64,000 nucleotides of DNA from Oxyruncus cristatus (GCA_013399855.1 VXAY01000172.1:3292129-3356128); one strand, 5' to 3'; shown: positions 1 through 13,010, numbered from the stretch's first letter. Notes: a model not told the origin generated them from the letters alone. Translations and numbers: made by a program.

Positions 1-425
1 AAATGGAAGAGATGTGAAAAATTTCACAGAGGAAGTCCAGTACTAATTCTTCAGCTGATCCTGTTGAACTGAAAGGAAAAAAAGTCAAAAAACATCTGAC
101 TACATTTGTTAGTGGAAAAACTGCCATTCGGAAGGATTCAGCTGCACATCAGTAAGATGTGCTAAGTAGCTCTGATTAGTATTTGCATATTTTCAGATGA
201 ACACTGGGTATTCTCAGGGATATCTTGAAATCCCAGAAGTGATATAAGTGATGACAATTGTACACTTCTACTATCCATCATCCATTTTTGCTTTTGCCTA
301 ATGTTTTTTCTGTCCTTAGAGGAAACAATATCCAAACCAAGCAACTTATATGACAAATACACACAGCATAAGTAGTATTCTGATAAGTAAAATGCACATG
401 AACCTATAAGCTGAAAGCTATTTAC

Positions 426-452
426 ATGGTATACAGAATGGCTGTATACCAT
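426..452. repeat. Perfect 11-bp inverted repeat (hairpin, 5-nt loop)
   Basis: ATGGTATACAG at 426-436 is the exact reverse complement of CTGTATACCAT at 442-452, with the 5-base loop AATGG between them. The stem has no mismatch. It is too short for a microRNA precursor by itself, and no longer flanking complementarity was seen. It could be the core of an old small inverted-repeat element or a chance palindrome. Confidence 0.7.
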
Positions 453-3400
453 CAGTCCTTGTCTCTGAATGCTTTAAAACAAACAAAAAAATCCCTAGAC
501 TCTTAAATTTGTAGTAACTCTTTCACTCAGAGCTCCATCTGCAAATGCCAGTTCAGACACTTATAATATGCGATGTGTCTGCTTTAACAGAACAATCAGT
601 GCCATATCAAAAGGGGGTTTTTTTGAGACTATTCAATCAGAATCTCAAAGAACTAAGTCTGTGATAGGTGGGCATCACTGCTAGAAGTACACTAATAGCA
701 TAGGCATGATTCTGATCTTGGCATGACCAAAAAAACCCCTAACCCAGAAAACAGAATAGGTGGGAAATGAGAATGTATCTTAGTGTGCTACTGGGACAAT
801 TTATACTGGCAAGGTAGATTTGGGAGAGCAGGTCTGATAACAGACAGTGCTTCCTATTTTTGCTTCTGTCAAATGTGGTCAATGATAACAATGTAAACTA
901 CTACCCATCTGTTGATCTTCACATAACTTCTTCTGCTTTAGCTTTTTTTCTTCCTGTTTAGTAGAAGGTGTGAGTCCTAATTTACTTGTTTACAAAACTT
1001 ACGCTTAGACCTTGGCCTGGGTCATCTGTTGACAAGAAATCCAAACTAAGAGAAACAGAGATTAACCTTCTGTGAAAAATAGACCTTTGTGCACCTGGAT
1101 GAACTGCAGAGCCACAGGAAGTACTCTGGAATAAACAATTCCTATTACTGTTTCCTGTAAGTTATTTGTAGCTGTTGCCATCAGAAATTCTGTACTGTTA
1201 ATGAATGTTCAGATTACCATGTTCTGCAGTACTTCTTGCCATGATCCTTTATCATTCTGACATGAGATACATTCCTCTGAGAAGTCCAAAGTTGAAAAGA
1301 AACTGGGTGCAAGCCACCTTGGAGATAAGCCAGCCAAGAAAAATCAAAACATGACCTAATTTTCCCTCTACTTCAAGAAACCTCTCTGAAAAAGGAAAAG
1401 AAATCAGTGTCCCAGTGTCTGTATTTTACCTTCCAGATTTTGCTGCAAGTTTTCTCATACTGTGCAAAGGCAGCATATAAAGAGGCTTGGATCTAACCCT
1501 TTCATTGTGAAAATTTTAATCCATTTCTTGGCATATCTCCTGGGGCTTTGAAAGATTATGACAGCCCCTGATAGTGGACTACGAAGAGTCAAACACATGG
1601 ACCGAATCAAAACAGGCCTAAACTAACAGGAATGTCTGAATCTAGAGCTGAAACTTACAGCCTTGCACCCTTCTTTTGTAGACAACAAAATCTTCGAATG
1701 AAAAAGATCCCTGTTTCAGCCAGTTTGGGCAGCACAGAATTAGAAGGCCACCGAAGTGAAAACTTCCTTGTGCCTAGTTCTGTGCTGCTTTGCAGAGATT
1801 CTAAAATCATTTGTGTTGGATATGCAGAGCTTAGTTACCAAGCAATTCACTGCTTGGGGGATAACTTCATAGATTAAACTTGATAACTGGTTCAAAATAG
1901 CCATGGCAGTATCCTAGGAGGTTACTTGTCTCGTTGGAGGCTGTGGCTACGTATCCTTTAATTTTACATTGCAGTACTGGTTTGGTAATGATCACAGATA
2001 AAGTCCAAGTACACTCAAACCTAATTAATTACATTTAACCCTTTATTAATGTTTATGTTTGAGCAAAGCTCCTAAAAACTTTATTAACAGGAATAAATAT
2101 TGTAAAAATATATTTGCCAAAAAATATTTGCAGAAAAGCAAAGTGGTCATTCTGAACTGCTGAACTGTGCAGCAGACCTAAGTGTATTTAAGGCAAGAGT
2201 GTTAATCAAAGCGATTACATGTTTAAATTGAGATTACATTAGGTAACGTGTCTCTGTCCTACGTTGTGTTTGGAAGTGGCTCAAGCACTTCACTGATTTT
2301 TTCCTTATTTATTGTTTAACCATGCTCTGTACTTTAAAATAGTTCGACAATACTTTTTAAGAACAGGACAGTAGGCCTTTCAAGGCATTTTTAAGGTAGT
2401 TTTTTGTTACAGAGAGACATACATGTGCACTTGAGATACACAACAGATGGATCTAACAATTTAGACAAAGGCAACAGTCTTACAGTCTTTTAAAACGTTT
2501 TGTATTCCATGTATTTCTTGAAGTGAACAGGACACAAATAAAAATAGTAGACACAAAAAAAAAATGGTAGACAGAAATGAATTTGTAGGGATATCTGAAA
2601 AGTTCTCAGCATTAATGTGCAAAAGACCAACCTACCAATTTTAGTAAACTTGAAAGCATTTTAAGAGCACATACTTACCAGGGATGTTTGGTATGTGCTG
2701 AGCTTCTACGATTCTACACATTAAATATTACATCTTGTCCCTAAATTCCTTCCCATTCCCCTGACTGGTCTCCTTTGAGTTTACCATGTCTTGCAGCTGG
2801 AAGGAAACAGGCTGCTGAAAGGTTTGTATGTGAAGCAGTAGCATATCACTGGAATATGACAATCTGAGGCAGAGGGAAGGAAGGTGAGTGAAATGCTACT
2901 TACAAGAAGCAGCAGGAGATTATAAATAAGGACAGTACAGGTTCAGAAGAGGTGAAACTTGCTGATGCACTCAGAGATAAGGTTGAACTTGAGAACACGA
3001 AAGTGTGACATCCTCCTTGGATACAGTTCTGGGGAAATCGGCATGAATTAAACAGTTTGTGATTGCTGGCTCCTTCCTTGACATCCTCAGTCTCATTTTC
3101 CAAAAATACTGATGCCTTTGGCTTTGATACCTTGCAGGTGCCTGGATTAATGGAAAATCATACTGCTGCTATTCAGTCCACAACTTACCAATTTTTCTCA
3201 TTTTGTCTTTAAATGATCCCCATTCCAATTTGAGAAAGAAGGCTAGAGTTTTGCCAATGAAGAAGTGACCAGGGACACAGAAATGAAGGTGCAATTCTCA
3301 GCTTCACTACAACTTTGCAATCCTTAATGGCAGGTTTCCTGGCTGTTAAATAAGCTGGCATTTACCTCGAATTCCCTTTGTCTATTGGGACTGTCAGCCA

Positions 3401-4047
3401 TTTGAAGAAGGTAATGTTGGATGGACATTTGGGCTGGTGGGACCCCAAGATGGCCATAGTATCAAAAGGGCTACTTTATGAAGTTCTAACTCACTTTCCT
3501 CACTCCATAGGGGTATCACTTTGTGGTGCTTAATTTTTCAGCCAAAGTGAGTAGGTTTTACCCACGTTGATCCATGCTTATAATTGCTTGGAATTTGTCT
3601 ATATGTCCATTGTTTGTTCAAATGCTGGTAGAAACCATGATGACCCCAACAGTATTTCAGGCTTGGCTACTTAAAGACATTGTATAGAAGAGTTTTAATG
3701 GTACATTCAAAATGTGCAAAATGAAGTGCAGATGGAAGCTAGAGGTAAACTTTTCACCCACAAGACTCAGCTAGTTTATGATAAAATAGACTAGATATTT
3801 CAAATAAGTAAGCAGTGAGCCTCTGATCCCAAATCACATGTTTGAAGCCTTGGCAGACTAAGAGGCATTAACTTGAACTTTCCCAAGCACCTAAAGGTGC
3901 TTGAAAAAAAATAAGGTATTATCTGAATACATTAGCTGTATCTGCTTCACAAAGTAATATGTATTTATGGGAAAGTTTAGTACATAGGAAAATAGTTACA
4001 AACTATTATTTTAAAATACTGTAGCTCATTTTATTGCAAGACCTGTT

Positions 4048-4066
4048 GGGGGGGGGGTGTGTGTGT
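4048..4066. repeat. G10 run followed by (GT)n microsatellite
   Basis: Ten consecutive G residues (4048-4057) run directly into a short GT dinucleotide repeat ending at 4066. It is a simple-sequence tract with no coding context and is likely to vary in length between individuals and to be prone to sequencing error. Confidence 0.85.
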
Positions 4067-4507
4067 AAATTCCTCACGGTACTGTAAAAAACACAAATAT
4101 GAGTTAGTCTAAGTCTTTTAAATGTATCTGGTGTATGTTACGCAAAAAATCCCCCTTGCATTCCACTAGGCTGTTTGATTTCACAACAACAGAAATAAAT
4201 CAGGGGTTATCCTGATCCTAGCTGAAAAATTATCTTACTGAACGTATCTTCTTCACAGCTGGGAACCTGCTGGCCACTTGTATTTCTAACTGTGCACACT
4301 GTGGATAGTCATGTGGTATCACTGGGATATCTGCATCAATTATTTACAGAAATACTTTTAAAATTCCATTTTAAATATACATATTCTGTTTTCAATGGAA
4401 TTGAACTGAAAGCAAAGGCAGCTAGCAACATATGCCTAGAGAAGCCTCCATGAGCTACTGGAAAGCACTTCTTGATTTACAGACAGGTTTTGGAAAGCCA
4501 AATGAAT

Positions 4508-4537
4508 TGTTTATATAAAAGAATGTTTATATAAAAG
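4508..4537. repeat. Tandem 14-bp duplication, period 16
   Basis: The 14-mer TGTTTATATAAAAG occurs exactly at 4508-4521 and again at 4524-4537, separated by AA. Each unit carries a TATA-like TATATAAA core, but no promoter context is visible. It looks like a recent local slippage duplication in AT-rich DNA. Confidence 0.75.
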
Positions 4538-5089
4538 CATTACTCTCCATAACCTCCTCTAACTGGACTGTCCTTTCATTTATGTCTTTTTCCACCAACT
4601 CATTTAGACTGATTAATCACACCTAAAAATAGTTTGCTATTTTACTTTATCTTTTTATACTCAAAATAACACCACAAAATGGATCATGCCTACATGCAGT
4701 TACCTGAGAAAACCTACTCTGTTATTTCAGCTCATTCCTTTTGGAGTCTGAAAATCACTGAGCCCCATATTAAGTTGGTATAAATTTACATAACCATGAC
4801 AGTCAAGAAAGGTAAGGGCAAGAATCTGACCCCCAACTTACAATGTAAGAAAGATTTCTCTCTAGGCTTTAGAGAGTGTCTCACCTTCAAATATCCTTTT
4901 AGAAACAGAGCATGACTGCAGTGCTGCTAATGGAATCATCCCAGACCGATGCTGGTGTTACTTCAAATAAATCCAAGCTTCCTGAATTTTAACTTTTTTG
5001 CGAGTACTGGAGCAGTTTGTCCATGTAGCAGAAGACAGATTTACACCACTGGAGCCAAAGGAAGAACTCTGTGAATAGCAAGTTCTTAC

Positions 5090-5149
5090 CCTGCCTGGGA
5101 CGAACCACAAAAGAGAAACAAATCCAAATGTAGTTCATTCTTCTGTGCC
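5090..5149 (-). other. Candidate minus-strand exon, 60 nt (unconfirmed)
   Basis: Read on the minus strand, a long pyrimidine-rich tract (complement of about 5157-5215, rich in TTTG and TTTT) leads to an acceptor-like TTGCAG with the exon starting at 5149. The exon ends at 5090 with AGG, followed by the strong donor GTAAGA. The 60 nt between are open in the enclosing minus frame (about 4989-5324), and the length is a multiple of three. The predicted peptide has no domain I recognise. It could be a cryptic exon, a non-coding RNA exon, or chance. It lies on the strand that the composition bias suggests is transcribed. Nothing here proves it is used. Confidence 0.2.
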
Positions 5150-5788
5150 CTGCAATGTGGTCAGAGAAAAACCAAAACAAACAGAAAAACCCAAAGCAAA
5201 ACAAAAAAGGGATTAGAGTAACTTCAGAGGAAAGAGTGGGGCTATACCTGCACACCAGAGAGTTGGGATGAACTTCAACAGTAAGGCTTGAACACATTTG
5301 TTCACACATTTTCAGCCTGCACAAAACTCGAAAATATTCTGAAACAACACAAGGGAGAACAGCATAGATATAATTTACCTGTTATTTATCTACTTCAGAA
5401 AACAGATTTCTGCCTCAAGCTATAAATCATTAAGGCCTCTAACTTTCAAACAGTGCATCACAAATTGGCTTTCCGGTTTATAAAAATCATCCCAATGTGC
5501 CTCAGCACTGTTTTCTTTCAAGAAAGCCTACAGAGAGCCAGCTGTCTGAGCTGGTTGTGTTGCTATGTCAGATTTGTGCACAAGTGTCTCTCTGGGAGTT
5601 TTGTTTTGCTTCTATCATTTAATATTCATGACAATCACCGTTAACCTGCCAGCTGAGCTGTCTTAGCATCCTGCCTCCAGACAAAGTCAAAAGTTTATTC
5701 CTAGCCCACATAGCTCCTGGAAGCCTACATTTCCACATTACAGGCTATTTTGGCTTGCAATCCTTATGTTTAAACTAACAGAATGAAT

Positions 5789-5803
5789 AAAAAAAAAAAA
5801 AAA
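5789..5803. repeat. Poly(A) tract (A15)
   Basis: Fifteen consecutive A residues overlap an AATAAA-like hexamer. I looked upstream for a retrotransposed gene copy and for target-site duplications and found neither, so it is best called a simple homopolymer. Confidence 0.8.
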
Positions 5804-8800
5804 GAAGAACTTGTAGGGAAAAGATAAAGCAAGACCGTGAGGGTGTTCAGTACTTCTAGTTAGTGACAGAATGGTTAAGCAATTAATCTGATCATTCCAG
5901 CCCATACACCCAGGCTTTGGGAAAACTGACAATTCAGATGTGTCCATTAATAATAAAATGAGATGGAGGAAAAGGGGAGGGGGAAAATCCTTGCTTTTAA
6001 GCTGTATGGAGTAAACTGCCACCTTAAAATTACTCACACCCCACTGCATATCTGTCAAAATAATACACAAATATTGCAGCAGTAAATAATTTTAATGTCA
6101 CTAAGAAGAAATATATTCATCCTAAAAGCAGATTCTGTAATTACATTATTATTTTAATGCATATATTTTTTCATCATGACTGTCAGAGTAATCAAGTGAT
6201 GATTAACACTCTAGACAACTCAACTACACAAAACGTAGAGAAGTCCAAGGGATGCTAAGTTTCAGCTTTCCCAGCAAACAGAAAAAAATTATACAGTAGG
6301 CCCCCATCCTGCCAATGTGGAGCAAACTGAAAAGACCCCCAGCACTGAGAGAGGTAGCAGAAATTTTGATGTTGACAGCCACAGCAGAGTAAGAGAAGAC
6401 CAGAGCCAGCCCAACTGCGTGCTTGGCTCCTGCCTCATTATTTCGGACTAGTGAAGTGGGGAAAGAAGAAACACATGTTTCAGAGTGAACTGTTGGGAAT
6501 TAAGTATTATTTTATACTGCACATAGGGACTAGAAGAAATATATATTGAATTATATTTCTCCCTTTAAGTTCCTGTGATAATTTTTTTGTTCAACTGCAG
6601 TTGAACAGGTGGAAAGAGGGAGAGGCTTACTTGTTGCCTTAAGAAATAAAAATGTTTTTCCTTGTTGTACACTGCACCCTGCAATGGAGCATCAGGGATG
6701 GATTTGTCAAAAAACAGCAACTGAGGGAATTAAGAGCTCACTCTTAAGACTACAGCAACTCATCATTTTTGCTAAGGAGGCCCACATTTTCAGAGGGAAG
6801 CAGTCTCCCCAGGAATATTAGTAAAAATGTACTTCTAGAATTACCTTTCAAAAATAAAGACTTTTATAAAAGCTCCTATGTAAAACTTCAGGTAACAGAT
6901 TTCCGAAACATGCCAGTGGATAAATGACTTTATGAATGTTTGTTCCCCACCAACAAAGAATTTAGGTGATTTAAGGAATGTGAAATACAAATATCTAACC
7001 TGATTAACAGCTGTCTACACATACAGTGAAACTACCAAAACCTGGAACAGTAAGGAAGGGTGGAGCAAGGGCCTTTTAGTTTGTATCTAATGGGCATCCT
7101 AAATGGGGATGCAATACTTCAAACTCAATCACAGTTCACCTGGCCTTCCTGGGTGGAGCCAGCTCAGTACCGATGGGAAGAGCCCCAGCAGCTTTCACCA
7201 GACTCTTCCTGTGCTATAAACCAGCTCTGCTCAGTCTTGTTTCAGCCTCCTGCTACCTTCTGTAAAATCAACGCTACTGCATTTAGACTGGTTTAAGGCT
7301 CTGGCAGCAGAAAGTCCACCAGGACTCAAAGCCTGTTAAGAAATCCTAATAGAAAGACCCAGTGTTCTAGCATGGCTTTCCATACTGCCCATGTCCTCTC
7401 ATAAGCACGATTCTGTGAGCTGGCTAATAATGACAAGGTTTTCCTGCACTTCTGAGAGGAGGAAAGAGCTCTTGTTCTAAGTATGACCATTATGAGGCGT
7501 ATAAATATTATCATGTTTATGCAGAAAATAATTATATTTTTAGTAAAAGCTGTCTATCAATATTGTTAGGCGCCTTGACACTATTAAAACTAAAATCAAG
7601 GTGGGGGGGGGAAGCAGCAAAAATAAAGGATAAGCATGTCCTACTGCACACCAAATAGCAACTCAATACAAGAAAAAAATATATTTTTTCTCAGAGTTCT
7701 TTCTGGAAGCCACTTTTTGAAAGATTTTCTCTTCTTCAGATCCAGCCATAACTATGGCTTTATGACAAAGTGGCATAACTATTGCATTTAAAAAAACCCA
7801 GTGTGTTCCCATTAGACTGTTTCTGATCTCCCTATGGCCACAAGCTACACTTAATATTGTTTATTTTCTGTAATTTGTGAGATCATGTTTTACCCTCAAG
7901 TACATTTCATGTAAATATTGCTCTACCCACTGTTGATTTAAAACAGCTAAAGGAAGTAGGAACAGGACAGCAAAATATGCAGTAATAGGCAACAGGCCTG
8001 CAGAGAACGTTTAAAGAAAATTTCAGTTCAGAGAGTAGCTCTTTCTGTATGAGTAGAAATCACCTACAGGCAATTTTCCTTGTTTTTAGGAGCCTATTAA
8101 CTTTGATATTTATAAAACTCTTAAGTTGTTCCTTTGGAAATGACAATAGAAAATGCTCCTTCAAGTAGTTATGAACATTGGGCAGTTTTCTCTAGAAAGC
8201 TTCTTTAGAAGTAATGGAAAAAAAAAAAGACATGAAGAAATTTAGTTCTTGTAAATATACCATCAAGGCAGCTAAAAGAGCAATCAAAGTTTGCTTCACA
8301 TTTCAGTCCACATTTTCCAGGAACTCCCCACTAGGAAACTTTATTAAATTTAATAGTAAATTTAATTTAGATAGAGTGCTGTTTTCACTGTATTTTTCTT
8401 CTTCAAATGTTTTCCTAGACTGATGCTTTCATAGCAAGTTTTTCTTTTGTTTGCTTTGTTTCTATGCAACTTGAAATCATAAACCAATTTTCAACCAGTG
8501 TACATCAGAGAAATACAGAGCTCCAACTGAGCCATTCCGATTTTCACTAGTTTAGAATCTGGTCCTTCCCTGGACCACAATAACCTCCTGTACTATCAGC
8601 TTTAATGTTTTCTGTGGTTCTCAAAAGCCTTTATATTTTACATTATTTAGATTAAGCACCAAAAAAAAGGACCTCTCTAATTATTAACATCATTACAGAC
8701 CCACTTTTCTTCCAGAATTTTAGAATTAAATGGGTGCTTGCTTTTGGCTAAAAACACACTGGAATTTCAGAGCTCTGTGCTGCACTGCATGTGTATATTA

Positions 8801-9697
8801 TTATCCCTTTCCCTTCCTGTCTCCTTCTGAAGAATTTTAAGACATCCAGACTACTGGGATTTTTGGCAAATGTTGTTGCAAGATACACTACAGGATAACT
8901 AATGATGAACTCTGAAGCAATAGCTAAATCTAGCTGAAAGCTATAGAAATAATCCGTATGTTTTGATGATGTTTGTTCTTGATTTTGCTGGGGTAAAAAA
9001 CTAACATCCCCCCAAAAATTCAAATTAAACCTTGTTTTCTGATTGCATGCTAATTTACATAATGAAATAACTCTCCAGGGGTTTCACTGCCAGGCTAAGA
9101 TAACAACCATGCAATCTGGCTCACGCACTAAGTAACCACTTCTGATTATTGTTTTTATACATAATCAGGATTAGGCAAAGATCTTTCTCAATACTAACCT
9201 AGAAAAGCCAAAACCCAGAAGGAGTAAAGGCCTTTAAATATTCAGTATAGCAAAATGCAGATTTGTCTGCCCTAGACTTTAAAAACATGGCAATGAGCAC
9301 CTCCCCTGTTTAAGGCTTAGTTTAAAGTGCTGAACAACACTTCTGATACTCTTTAAATTTCACTGTTTGAGATAGGAGAGACAAAAAGTTCTTGAAAAAC
9401 CAAATGCCATTTAGGTCCTCTAAAAGGAAGTGAAGCTCAAGAGAACGGACAACAGCACATTTCAAAACACGGTAATAGATTGGTTCCTAAACCCGCCCTT
9501 TACAAAGACGTGGGAGGCACACTTTCCCTGCCTGTTTTCCGGGACAGCCTCGGAGAAAACCGACAGGAAACAGAGTGGAATGAAACTGGTTTGTAGTCCT
9601 AGAGAAGACAATGGTTTTGAAATATAGATGAGGCAAACAGAGGATGCAGACAAATAGGTATACGCCTCCCAAGCACCAGCCACAAGACAGGTAAATT

Positions 9698-9717
9698 AAA
9701 CAAACAAACAAACAAAA
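9698..9717. repeat. (AAAC)n microsatellite
   Basis: About four AAAC units in a row. This repeat opens the minus-strand frame that crosses it and gives the false look of a cysteine- and leucine-rich protein. Confidence 0.8.
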
Positions 9718-12151
9718 CCCAAAAATCTGAGCCATGTGGATGTAAACACGAAAGTATGTGCATATAGTTTTAGCAAGATGGAGTGGCCCAGTCAGAAATG
9801 TTACATATGCAGGCAAGAAAACACCCCAAACCAGTGAAGCACTTTGTAGAATGATCCTGAATTCCCACAAAGAGAGAAAAAAGGGAGCGAGAGTTTTCTG
9901 AGTGCAGCCCTGATTGAAAAGAGAGGCTTGGGCTACTGCCAAAGGAGCTGTTTCCTATTGTCTTTTTTCCTGCTACATTCAGGAAAACAGGACCTCAGTT
10001 TAATCCTACTTTGATTACAAAGAATGTACACAAAGATACATCACTTCATATAAACATTTTTGTCATAAATAAACTAGAGAAGCTCAAATATTGGCCACCA
10101 ACTAAACTAAAAAGTTATGTAACTTCTTTCATATATACTGAGGAAAAAAATACAGGAAAAAAAATCCACCAGAATTTGGAAATATATCAGACTTTTAGGA
10201 TTCAGAATTTGTAATCTCAGTTCTTTTTTAACTTAAAGAATTAAACATATAATATGAATATAAGGAAACATACTACTTCACAATATACAGATGAAACTTT
10301 CTGAAAACAGTGTGGAGAATTGAAGAAGGGAAAAAATTATCTAGTCATCACATTACCTTGAAACCTAAAGATCTCTATTATATTCCTCCCTAACCCCAAA
10401 TTCCTGTATTAGGCAAGCTAAATCACTGAAGCACAAAATCCTCCACACTCACCTTCAAACGTCCTTCTGAAATCACTGCCTGGGGCATTCCTCTGTTCTC
10501 CCCTGTATTTCACATCACTGAAAGCTGTGTGCTATGAAGCAGTACAAAATTCTTTGATTCTACACAAGTCAGAGACCTTGAAGTTCTTAACCTCCAAAGG
10601 ATTTTCTAAGCATTTTCCTGCATTCATTTATTCTTGATACCTCAAACAAACACGAGCTGATAATGTGCATACAGAAAGGTTTCCACTGCTTAAGCAACTC
10701 AGCAGCTGAGCAAAACAAAGGCCTGGTCCTGTACCCTCAACTCACACAGGTAACCAAAAGTCTCTCCTAATGCCTACTTTTCCAGAACAGGATTTCATGG
10801 GAAGTTTTAAATGTATGTCTCTCTCAAATCTGTTTCAGAACAGAGAATTAAATAGCAGGTGCAGACTTCTCCAGAAAAGGGAAATCTAGTTCTTGTTTAT
10901 CTGAAGTTACTCCTAACTTCAACTGACTTGAGCCAGAAACCCCTGTCAGGAAAAAAGGAAGTGTACCTGGTGCATTTTCACTATCCAACCTAACATAGTA
11001 TTTGCTTACATATTGTAACAATTGCGAAAGGCAGTACCGATTTTAACTTATTTTCTCAAATAATACTCAATTATTGGCAACAGGTTTAGTACAGAGTTAC
11101 AGAACACAACTGAGAAGAACGGGCTGGTAAAAAGTGCCCTTGTAAAGGAAGAAAAATACATTTCTTATCTGTTAATCTTGCTTATATCTCATAGTCTCTC
11201 ATGTTGAGAGTTGGACTGGTGTGTCATATCATTGCAGTCAGTTGGGCAGCAGTGAACAGCTGGCTTTCCTCACTGACCCATTTATCATTCCGTGATGTAG
11301 GCTGTTCACTCTGAAAGGCTGGTCCTTGTTCAGGAAAGCGGAACAAGAGAGACATCCAGTGGCTGCACCATTTAAGTCTACTTTTAAACATGACTAGAGA
11401 CAAACTAAACTACCTTCTTTATTAGTCCATGACCTGGTGTGTACAAAAAACCAACTATTAGCCAACTCTCAGAACCAGAGAAAAAAATATTCCAGTGGGT
11501 GGGTCATCTCTGCCAGGTATCCTTCCTGCAACCTACAGACTCCCTCACTGCAAACTCCAAGTCCCATCTGTAGTTCTCCCTTTCTCTCTGAAGCTTAAGT
11601 TCATTATTTTATTTCTGAATTCCACTCATAAATTGGGATAGGTCTATTAACTTCCATGAAGCTATACTGGTCTGGGTCAACCCAGAATCTCATTCCAATC
11701 CTTTGCCACTCCAACATGTACTTTTCGCATGTACTATCTTCTGTTCAAATATTTTCTTTAACCTTGAGTCTATTTGTACTACTTATTTTTATTTGCATAG
11801 TAAATAGAGTTCCCAGTCAATACTGATACAAAATTCCAGAAAATGAGTTGTAAATCCTAGTATAAGTGGTTTGATCTTCATATGAGAGCAGAGAGAAACA
11901 GTTTGCTAAATCTCCTAAAATAAATTAGTAGTATCTACAGTATTTGTTGTAAGAAAACTCGAATCCCTTAACTTGATATTTTGTACTTTTCCACCAAATA
12001 TTCCTCCATTTGAATTCAAGGAACAATACAAAAGAATGGCTGAGGCAGCCAACCAAAACTTAAAACGAAACTTAAAACTGAATTATGTTATCAAAGTCCC
12101 ACTATTACAAGTCTCATCAACTTCGTTACAAAGTTCCGCTGTTAAGAACTT

Positions 12152-12620
12152 ATCACAGAAACACACAATAGTTTGGAAAGGGACCTTACAGATCACTGAG
12201 TTCCAATCTCCCCGCCATGGGCAGGGATGACACCCACTAGACCAGGTTGCTCAAAGCCCCACTCAACCTGGCCTTGAACATTTCCAGGGATGGGGCATCC
12301 CCAGCTCCTCTGGGCTGTTCCAGTGCCCCACCACCCTCTGAGTAAAGAATTCCTTCCTAACATCTATTCTAAACCTCTCCTCTTTAAGTTTAAAACTGTT
12401 CCCTTTTGTCCTATCATGTGCCCAAGTAAAATGTTGTTCTCCCTCTTTTTCATAAGCTCCCTTTAAGTACTGGAAGGCCACAATGAGGCCTCCCCAGACC
12501 TTCTCTTCTCCAGCTGAACAACCTCTCTCAGCCTGCTGCGCAGGAGAGGTGCTCCCGCCCTCTGAGCATCGTTGTGGCCTCCTCTGGACTCGCTCTAACA
12601 AGTCAGCTTCTTCCGGAATG
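12152..12620 (-). mobile_element. CR1 LINE, 5'-truncated 3' end, inverted
   Basis: The plus strand reads as the reverse complement of an avian CR1 (chicken repeat 1) non-LTR retrotransposon 3' end. It opens with a degraded form of the terminal CR1 signature (CACAGAA... followed by GTTTGGAAAGGGACCTTA), then the blocks resembling 'lead-in to ACCAGGTTGCTCAAAGCC', 'GCCTTGAACATTTCCAGGGA', the GGGCATCC/CCACC block and the 'CTCTTCTCCAGCTGAACAA' block near 12510, ending around a CTCGCTCTAACA-like motif at about 12590-12605. Only the last roughly 470 bp remain, so it lacks the reverse transcriptase and endonuclease and cannot move. The right end is approximate. Recognition is by known CR1 consensus motifs, not by a database search. 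Confidence 0.93.
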
Positions 12621-13010
12621 TTTTTGTTATTTTTAGGCGACCTTCGCAAAGCCAGAACAGCATTACTGCCCTTCAAGAACATTACTAGGTGTGAGCAGCA
12701 CAGAGAAGGCAGTGCCTGCCTTGGAGGGCCGAGAGCAGAATATTTTACCACTAGAGAGCAGTAAAACGTAATCTCCTGGAAACTCTGCATCGGGCCGGGA
12801 AGACTCCTGGATTCAACCCTGCTTAGGAATCTGACGACATGAAGATAGAGGGCTTCGTGTTGTCAGGTGAGGAGGAGAAAAGAACGGCACGTTAATGATT
12901 TACTGGGACATAGACAGGAGCACTCACATACGGCCGCAGCAAAGAAAACCTTGGGTGCGAGTACGCTTGGGAGTGCCAGGCAGAGCTGGTCGGGTGCCTT
13001 TGCTTCTCTG
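12600..13010. promoter_or_regulatory. CpG-enriched patch, possible minor promoter or enhancer
   Basis: Just beyond the CR1 copy the sequence carries around fifteen CG dinucleotides in about 400 bp (for example CCGGAA, GGCGACC, GGGCCGGGA, ACGGCCGC, GCGAGTACGC), well above the CpG-poor surroundings. On the plus strand an ATG at 12839 opens nine codons that run straight into a consensus donor, CAG|GTGAGG (GT at 12867-12868). This could mark a small alternative promoter with a first exon, an enhancer, or an old methylation-protected insertion. The CR1-derived part may account for some of the CG content. No function is established. Confidence 0.2.

Larger units (their letters stand above)
1..5089. 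other. Non-coding AT-rich DNA (intron or intergenic)
   Basis: No gene is recognisable in this stretch. Open frames are short (under 115 codons), lack recognisable domains and are not flanked by consistent splice signals. It holds an 11-bp perfect hairpin at 426-452, a G-run plus GT repeat at 4048-4066 and a 14-bp direct duplication at 4508-4537, listed separately. Donor-like sites on the minus strand (for example near 2679) have no convincing matching acceptor. I see no transposon that I can name. Most likely this is part of a long intron of a minus-strand transcript starting at the CpG island near 52.4 kb, or intergenic DNA. Confidence 0.6.
5150..12151. other. Non-coding DNA with simple repeats
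   Basis: No gene is seen. The longest open frame here is about 150 codons on the minus strand near 9487-9942. Part of it is an artefact of an AAAC repeat that reads as a hydrophobic stretch, and it matches no family I know. A small CpG-containing patch near 9420-9560 (with ATTGG, CCCGCCC and several CG dinucleotides) stands out from the AT-rich surroundings and might be a weak regulatory element. Otherwise the stretch holds homopolymers, short microsatellites and unremarkable AT-rich sequence. Confidence 0.55.

Noticed and set aside
5700..5803. Processed pseudogene ending in the A15 tract
   Set aside because: No gene-like sequence upstream and no target-site duplication.
9487..9942. 151-codon minus-strand frame that looks like a membrane protein
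   Set aside because: Part of the hydrophobic segment comes from an AAAC microsatellite. There is no recognisable domain and no splice context.
12263..12790. 175-codon minus-strand frame
   Set aside because: It mostly lies in the 3' region of the inverted CR1, downstream of its RT domain, and runs out into flanking DNA.
12775..12835. Possible tRNA B-box (GGATTCAACCC)
   Set aside because: No A-box or cloverleaf stems could be drawn around it.
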